Positions 59,461 through 64,000 of a stretch of 64,000 nucleotides of DNA are shown piece after piece. Positions within the stretch are counted from its first letter, which is position 1. Each line of letters opens with the position of its first letter. This DNA is from Pelomonas sp. BJYL3 (GTDB taxonomy: Bacteria; Pseudomonadota; Gammaproteobacteria; Burkholderiales; Burkholderiaceae_C): assembly GCF_027257975.1 (NCBI RefSeq), contig NZ_JANZKX010000006.1:62001-126000 (forward strand), given 5' to 3'. The notes beneath the pieces were generated by a model. That model ran no database searches and was not told where the DNA came from. It saw only the letters and a program-made list of their open reading frames with translations. Both the position numbers and the translations under genes were made by a program.

Positions 59461-60162
59461 ATGAACCTGCTGCTCGCTGAAGACGACCCTCTGCTCGCTG
59501 ACGCCCTGTGCGCCCAGATGCGCCGCAGCGGCTTCGCCGTGGAGCACGCCCCCAACGGCGCGGTGGCCGAGTACCTGCTGGTCAAGCAGCCCTTTGACGT
59601 GGCCGTGCTGGACCTGGGCCTGCCCATGGTGGACGGCCTTACCGTGCTCAAGCATGTGCGCGTGGCCAAGCCCGCCCTGCCCGTGCTGATCCTCACCGCC
59701 CTGGACAGCCTGGAGGACCGCGTGGCCGGCCTCAACGCCGGCGCGGACGACTACCTCACCAAGCCCTTCGACTTCCCCGAGCTGGAAGCCCGCCTGCGCG
59801 CCCTGCTGCGCCGCAGCCGCGCGGGGGCCCAGCCCCAGCGCGCCGAGGTGGCCGGCCTGAGCCTGGACCAGGAAGCCCGCCGCGCCCTGATCCATGGCGA
59901 GCCCATCGACCTCAGCCCGCGCGAATGGATGCTGCTGGACCTGCTGATGGCGAACCGCGACCGCGTCGTCACCAAGGAGCAGATCAACCAGACCTGGGCC
60001 TCGGCCGATGGCGGCGGCAACGACCCCCAAGGGAGCGCCACCAACGCGGTGGAGGTCTACATCCACCGCCTGCGCCGCAAGCTGGAGGGCGCGGGCGTGG
60101 CCATCCGCACGGTGCGCGGCCTGGGCTATCTGCTGGAGGCCGAAGCCTCCTCCGGCGCCTAG
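59461..60162 (+). CDS. OmpR-family response regulator (TctD/QseB-like)
   Basis: The 233-residue protein has a receiver with LLLAEDDPLLADAL, phosphoacceptor Asp in VAVLDLGLPMVDG and Lys in YLTKPFDFPELEARL, plus a C-terminal winged helix (REWMLLDLLMANRDRVVTKEQI...EVYIHRLRRKLEG...IRTVRGLGYLL). No ribosome binding site is visible before the ATG, and a TTAAGCT hexamer sits about 10 bases upstream, so the mRNA could be leaderless. The cognate kinase starts 18 bases downstream. The maltoporin and sugar-binding protein genes that follow suggest control of sugar uptake. Confidence 0.93.
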   Translation: MNLLLAEDDPLLADALCAQMRRSGFAVEHAPNGAVAEYLLVKQPFDVAVLDLGLPMVDGLTVLKHVRVAKPALPVLILTALDSLEDRVAGLNAGADDYLTKPFDFPELEARLRALLRRSRAGAQPQRAEVAGLSLDQEARRALIHGEPIDLSPREWMLLDLLMANRDRVVTKEQINQTWASADGGGNDPQGSATNAVEVYIHRLRRKLEGAGVAIRTVRGLGYLLEAEASSGA

Positions 60163-60180
60163 GTCCACGCAGGCCCGAGC

Positions 60181-61647
60181 ATGCTGCACCGCGTCCTGCG
60201 CTGGTTCGGCGCCGGCACCTCCCTGCGGCGTCAGCTGCTGCTGTGGCTGCTGCTGCCCCAGCTGGTGCTGTGGCTGGGCGGCGCCCTCTTCACCTTCAAG
60301 CTGGCCGAGCGCTATGCCAATCAGGCAGTGGACGCCAGCCTGTCCCAGGCCAGCCGCGCCCTGGCCCGCCAGGTCAAGCCCATGGGCACCGGCCTGCTGA
60401 TCGACTTCCCCCGGGCCGCCCAGGACGTGCTGGAGGCCGATCCGGCCGACAAGCTGCTCTACACCGTCAGCTCGCCCCCCGGCGAGTTCATCCTGGGCAA
60501 CCGCCAGCTGCCCCTGCCGCAGTCGGTGCCCGAGCATCCGCGCCTGGGCGAGCCCTACTATTACGACAGCCAGGTCGCCAACCCGCAGTCCGGCAGCACG
60601 GACCGGCTGCGCGTGGCCGCCCTGTACCTGCACTACGGCGATGTCGACGGCGAAGACAAGGGCCGCACCATGCTGGTCCAGGTCGCACGCTCCAGCGCCA
60701 ACCGGGAGGAGCTGGCCCGCCGCCTGCTGACCGACATGGTCCTGCCCCTGTCCCTGCTGATGGTGCTGATGACCATGATCGTGGCCGCGGGGATCCGGGC
60801 TGGCCTGGCACCGATCGCGCGGCTGCGCAGCCTGGTCGAGGGCCGCAAGCCCAATGACCTGCGCCCCATCGAGCTGCACGTGGCACCGCAGGAGCTGCGC
60901 ACCCTGGCCCACGCGATCAACGAACTGCTGGAGGCCGTGCAGAGCAATGTGCAGGCTCAGCGCCGTTTCATCAGCGATGCCGCTCATCAGCTGCGCACGC
61001 CCCTGGCCGGCCTCAAGAGTCAGACCGAGCTGGCCCTGAAGGAGGCCGCCGAGCTGCCCGGCGAGCCCGCGCTGCAGGAGCGCCTGCAGCGCGTGCATGA
61101 GAGCGCCAGCCGCAGCGCCCACCTGGTCAACCAGCTGCTGACCCTGGCGCGCACGGAGCCGGAGTCGCAGGGCGCGCAGTCCCGCGTGAAACTGGACCTG
61201 GCCCGCCTCGCCCGCGAGGTCACCGCCGAGCTGGTGCCCCGCGCGCTGCAGGCGGGCGTGGACCTGGGCTTCGAGGGCGCAGATGCCAGTGACGGCGCCA
61301 CCCCCCTGTGGGTGCACGGCGTGCCCCTGCTGCTGAAGGAGGCGCTGGTCAATGTGATCGACAACGCCCTGCGCTACGCCGGCCGCGGCGCCACGGTCAC
61401 CGTGCAGGCCAGCGGCGATGCGGACCGCGCCTGGCTCAGCATCCGTGACAACGGCCCCGGCGTCACGCCTGGCTCCGAGGGCCGCCTGTTCGAGCGCTTC
61501 TACCGAGCCACCCTCTCCGGCAATGGCTGCGGACTGGGCCTGGCCATCGTCAAGGAAATCGTGGAACGCCATGGGGGCCGCGTCAGCGCCACCCCGGTGC
61601 AGCCGCAGGGGCTGCAGCTGGATCTCATCCTGCCGCTGGCGCCCTGA
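60181..61647 (+). CDS. sensor histidine kinase (TctE-like)
   Basis: The 488-residue inner-membrane kinase has a first helix (LLLWLLLPQLVLWLGGALFTF), a periplasmic 2CSK_N-type domain (NQAVDASLSQASRALARQVKPMG...DVLEADPADKLLYTVSSPPGEFILGN) and a second helix (VLPLSLLMVLMTMIVAAGI). A HAMP-like segment follows, then HisKA FISDAAHQLRTPLAGLKSQ, N-box VNVIDNALRYAG, G1 IRDNGPGVTP and G2 GCGLGLAIVKEI. TctE-like kinases sense carboxylates or sugars. It is cotranscribed with the regulator upstream and lies directly before a maltoporin-like gene. Confidence 0.92.
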   Translation: MLHRVLRWFGAGTSLRRQLLLWLLLPQLVLWLGGALFTFKLAERYANQAVDASLSQASRALARQVKPMGTGLLIDFPRAAQDVLEADPADKLLYTVSSPPGEFILGNRQLPLPQSVPEHPRLGEPYYYDSQVANPQSGSTDRLRVAALYLHYGDVDGEDKGRTMLVQVARSSANREELARRLLTDMVLPLSLLMVLMTMIVAAGIRAGLAPIARLRSLVEGRKPNDLRPIELHVAPQELRTLAHAINELLEAVQSNVQAQRRFISDAAHQLRTPLAGLKSQTELALKEAAELPGEPALQERLQRVHESASRSAHLVNQLLTLARTEPESQGAQSRVKLDLARLAREVTAELVPRALQAGVDLGFEGADASDGATPLWVHGVPLLLKEALVNVIDNALRYAGRGATVTVQASGDADRAWLSIRDNGPGVTPGSEGRLFERFYRATLSGNGCGLGLAIVKEIVERHGGRVSATPVQPQGLQLDLILPLAP

Positions 61648-61747
61648 GTGCCCGCCTGCCGCCCTCCCCGGGACGGCGCCTCGTCCACCCATGCCGTGCC
61701 TGATACCCGGGCTGCGCCGCCGCTGGCGCACTTCCCTGGGGCTTGCC

Positions 61748-61879
61748 GCACCCTAATGGTAATCACCGATAAACGTACATGAATGAATCATTAACATTAA
61801 CGTCGCATGCACAAAACATAAATGCTTCATGAATGCTGGCGACCGGACGCTGGCGCTCAGGAGCCCCACGACGGAGACA
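61748..61879 (+). promoter_or_regulatory. AT-rich promoter/leader region of porin gene
   Basis: This stretch is far AT-richer than its surroundings (for example AATGAATCATTAACATTAACG at 61783-61802 and ACATAAATGC at 61816). It must contain the porin promoter and perhaps regulator sites for the TctDE-like system. I cannot fix the elements. Confidence 0.45.
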
Positions 61880-63064
61880 ATGCAAATGAAGTTCCCCCCG
61901 CAAGCGCTGACGCGCCTGACTCTCGTGCTGAGCCTCGGCCTCGCCGCCGCCAGCGCTCAGGCGCTGGACTGGACCGGTTACTTCCGTGCCGGCCCCGGCC
62001 TCACCTCCAACAACGCCTCCCGCGCCTGCTACGCCCTCAACGGCGGCAGTGCCGGCATCAAGTACCGCCTTGGCAACGAGTGCGACTTCTACGGCGAGTT
62101 CCAGCTGAGCCAGGGCTTCCAGAAGGACGGCGTGGACTACCGCGTCACCCTGATGACCAACCACTGGACCGGCGCCACCGACACCAATGGCAAGGGCCTG
62201 GCCATCGAGCAGATGTTCGCCGAGGCCAAGGGCTTCGATGTGGCGCCCAACGCCACCTTCTGGATCGGCAAGGAACGGGGCCGCCGCGGTGACGTGCACA
62301 TCGTCGACACCTACTTCACCGAGATGGCCGGCGTAGGCGCGGGCGTCAAGGGTCTGGACGGCGGGCCCGGCAAGCTGGGCGTGGCCTTCTACAAGACCGA
62401 GGCCAGTGCCGTGAAGCCGGGCCATCGCGCCAATGTCGAATGGGTGGACATCGCCGCCAATGACGAGGGCAAGCTGAACGTGTTCTTCACGGCCACCAAG
62501 GGCAGCTTCGACGGCGGCACCTCGGGCCTGGGCGTCGCCCTGCGCCATGACCAGGCCAAGCTGTTCGGCACCGGCCTGTCCAACACCCTCTGGCTGCAGT
62601 ACGCCCAGGGCTCGGCCGGCCTGAACTCCAACTTCGGTGATCTCGGCGCGGGTTCGTCTGCCAAGAGCTACCGCCTGGTGGAGTCCATCGGCTGGCAGGA
62701 AGGCGTGTTCGGCGGCCAGGCCATGCTGCTGCTGGCCAAGGAGACGGACGCGGCGGGCAAGAGCACCAAGTCGCTGTCCATCGGCGGTCGCGCGTCCTAT
62801 GGCATGAGCCGCAACTTCAAGCTGGTCAGCGAGCTGGGCGTCTCGCAGTACAAGCCCGACGGCGGGGCCACCGCACGGCTGACCAAGTTCACCATCGCGC
62901 CCACGCTGTCCATCGCCAACGACTTCTGGAGCCGGCCCGAGTTCCGCGTCTACCTGACGCATGCCCGCTGGAACGACGCCGCCGGCAACGTCACCGGCCA
63001 GGCCGCCTTCGCGGACAAGACCTCCGGCACCAGCGCCGGCGCCCAGGTGGAATGGTGGTTCTGA
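61880..63064 (+). CDS. maltoporin-like (LamB family) outer membrane sugar porin
   Basis: The 394-residue protein has a Sec signal (cleavage after SAQA) and begins the mature chain with LDWTGYFRAGPGLTSNNASRACYALNGG, the LamB-family start, including a Cys pair (RACY...NECDF) as in LamB. It continues with alternating beta-strands such as FYGEFQLSQGF and ATFWIGKERGRRGDVHIVDTYF (compare the LamB KRFYQRHDVH region), and ends in an aromatic residue (VEWWF) as outer membrane beta-barrels do. GGAG precedes the ATG; a second Met two codons later is also possible. It precedes a sugar-binding protein gene, so the two probably handle the same sugar. Confidence 0.88.
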   Translation: MQMKFPPQALTRLTLVLSLGLAAASAQALDWTGYFRAGPGLTSNNASRACYALNGGSAGIKYRLGNECDFYGEFQLSQGFQKDGVDYRVTLMTNHWTGATDTNGKGLAIEQMFAEAKGFDVAPNATFWIGKERGRRGDVHIVDTYFTEMAGVGAGVKGLDGGPGKLGVAFYKTEASAVKPGHRANVEWVDIAANDEGKLNVFFTATKGSFDGGTSGLGVALRHDQAKLFGTGLSNTLWLQYAQGSAGLNSNFGDLGAGSSAKSYRLVESIGWQEGVFGGQAMLLLAKETDAAGKSTKSLSIGGRASYGMSRNFKLVSELGVSQYKPDGGATARLTKFTIAPTLSIANDFWSRPEFRVYLTHARWNDAAGNVTGQAAFADKTSGTSAGAQVEWWF

Positions 63065-63128
63065 CCGTCCCTGAACGGCAGATGAACGCACAATCACGCT
63101 CAACGCACAAAAGAATCTGGAGACAAGC

Positions 63129-64000
63129 ATGCAAAGCATGAACAAGGGCGCCGTGCGCCCCCTGGTCCTGGCCCTGATCACGGCCTGCGCGGCCACCGCG
63201 GCCCAGGCCGGCGAGGTCGAAGTCCTGCACTGGTGGACCAGCGGCGGCGAGGCCAAGGCGGCCGTCGCGCTCAAGGGCACGCTGCAGGCCAAGGGTCACA
63301 GCTGGAAGGACTTCGCCGTGGCCGGCGGCGGCGGTGATTCCGCCATGACGGTGCTGAAGTCCCGCGTGGTCTCGGGCAATGCCCCGGCCGCCGCGCAGAT
63401 CAAGGGCCCCTCGCTGCAGGAATGGGCGCAGGAAGGCGTGCTGGCCAATATGGATGACCTCGCCAAGACCGAGAAGTGGGACGAGAGCCTGCCCAAGGTC
63501 GTCAGCGACATCATGAAGTACCAGGGCCACTACATCGCCGCGCCCGTGAACGTGCACCGCGTGAACTGGCTGTGGGTGAACCCGGAAGCCCTGAAGAAGG
63601 CCGGCGCCAAGGCCCCGACCACCTGGGACGAGTTCTTCGTGGCGGCCGATGCGCTGAAGAAGGCCGGCATCGTGCCCCTGGCCCATGGCGGCCAGAACTG
63701 GCAGGACTTCACCAGCTTCGAGGCCGTGGCCCTGGGCCTGGGCGGCGTGGACTTCTACCGCAAGGCCCTGGTCCAGCTGGACCCGGCCACGCTGAAGAGC
63801 CCCACGATGGACAAGGTGCTGAGCACCTTCCGCCGCCTCAAGGACTACACCGACCGCAACGCCCCCGGCCGCGACTGGAACCTGGCCACCGCCATGGTGA
63901 TCAAGGGCGAGGCAGGCATGCAGATCATGGGCGACTGGGCCAAGGGTGAGTTCGTGGCCGCGGGCAAGACCGCCGGCAAGGACTTCCTGTGCCTGCCCGC
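63129..64000 (+). CDS. sugar ABC transporter periplasmic binding protein (partial)
   Basis: The first 290 residues are present and the gene continues past the right edge. A Sec signal (cleavage after TAAQA) is followed by [54 protein letters not shown], and [30 protein letters not shown]. These match the glucose/mannose-type (GtsA) group of carbohydrate binding proteins. GGAG lies six bases before the ATG. It follows the maltoporin-like gene by 64 bases. The membrane subunits should lie beyond the window. Confidence 0.92.
   Translation, partial: MQSMNKGAVRPLVLALITACAATAAQAGEVEVLHWWTSGGEAKAAVALKGTLQAKGHSWKDFAVAGGGGDSAMTVLKSRVVSGNAPAAAQIKGPSLQEWAQEGVLANMDDLAKTEKWDESLPKVVSDIMKYQGHYIAAPVNVHRVNWLWVNPEALKKAGAKAPTTWDEFFVAADALKKAGIVPLAHGGQNWQDFTSFEAVALGLGGVDFYRKALVQLDPATLKSPTMDKVLSTFRRLKDYTDRNAPGRDWNLATAMVIKGEAGMQIMGDWAKGEFVAAGKTAGKDFLCLP

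Overview
The window is about 70% G+C, densely packed, and reads as a chromosomal segment of a betaproteobacterium of the order Burkholderiales (a Roseateles/Rubrivivax/Mitsuaria-like organism is my best guess). The guess rests on the clade I, Tat-exported NosZ, the NasT-type nitrate assimilation locus, the PEP-CTERM protein and the paralogous secreted metalloproteases. I see no tRNA, rRNA, CRISPR array, prophage or intact insertion sequence.

Layout. 1-2.7 kb: a divergent EmrA/NodT-type tripartite efflux module and an AraC-family regulator. 2.7-5.9 kb: a two-gene operon of a DAHP synthase and a PaaZ-like fusion whose aldehyde dehydrogenase half has lost its catalytic residues while the MaoC hydratase half looks intact. 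6.3-9 kb: a secreted M64 peptidase and a PAS-AraC regulator. 9-19.8 kb: a complete nitrous oxide reduction locus (apbE/nosX, a cytochrome c lipoprotein, nosZ, nosR, nosD, nosF, nosY and two nosL-type genes) with an FNR/DNR box ahead of nosZ. 19.9-23.3 kb: a multidomain c-di-GMP protein. 23.3-33.6 kb: nitrate assimilation (nrtABD, nirBD, nasA, cobA, nasT), preceded by a sigma-54 promoter and a two-hairpin ANTAR antitermination leader. 33.9-38.8 kb: two more secreted proteases that share a C-terminal domain with the M64 enzyme. 38.9-47.6 kb: an LpqC-type esterase, a UreE-like His-rich protein, an orphan ABC transporter and a beta-propeller amidohydrolase. 47.7-51.4 kb: DegP/HtrA and a QseB/PmrA-type two-component system. 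51.4-58.2 kb: a tandem glycine riboswitch controlling gcvT-gcvH-gcvP, an ASCH-like gene and sdaA. 58.4-64 kb: a PEP-CTERM protein, a TctDE-like two-component system, a maltoporin-like porin and the start of a sugar ABC binding protein.

How the genes work together. The nos and nas loci allow N2O respiration and nitrate assimilation under separate controls (oxygen/NO versus nitrogen status plus nitrate). The gcv/sdaA operon clears glycine and then serine, switched by glycine. The three secreted proteases look like one secretome set: similar C-terminal domains and a shared CGTACAAG-type upstream motif. The most unusual items are (i) the DAHP synthase/hydratase-only PaaZ pair, whose logic matches precursor supply for tropone-type metabolites; (ii) a 13-base word, CAAGACCTGACCC, found seven times on both strands and in different reading frames; and (iii) the overlap of ANTAR hairpin 2 with an intrinsic terminator in the nrt leader.
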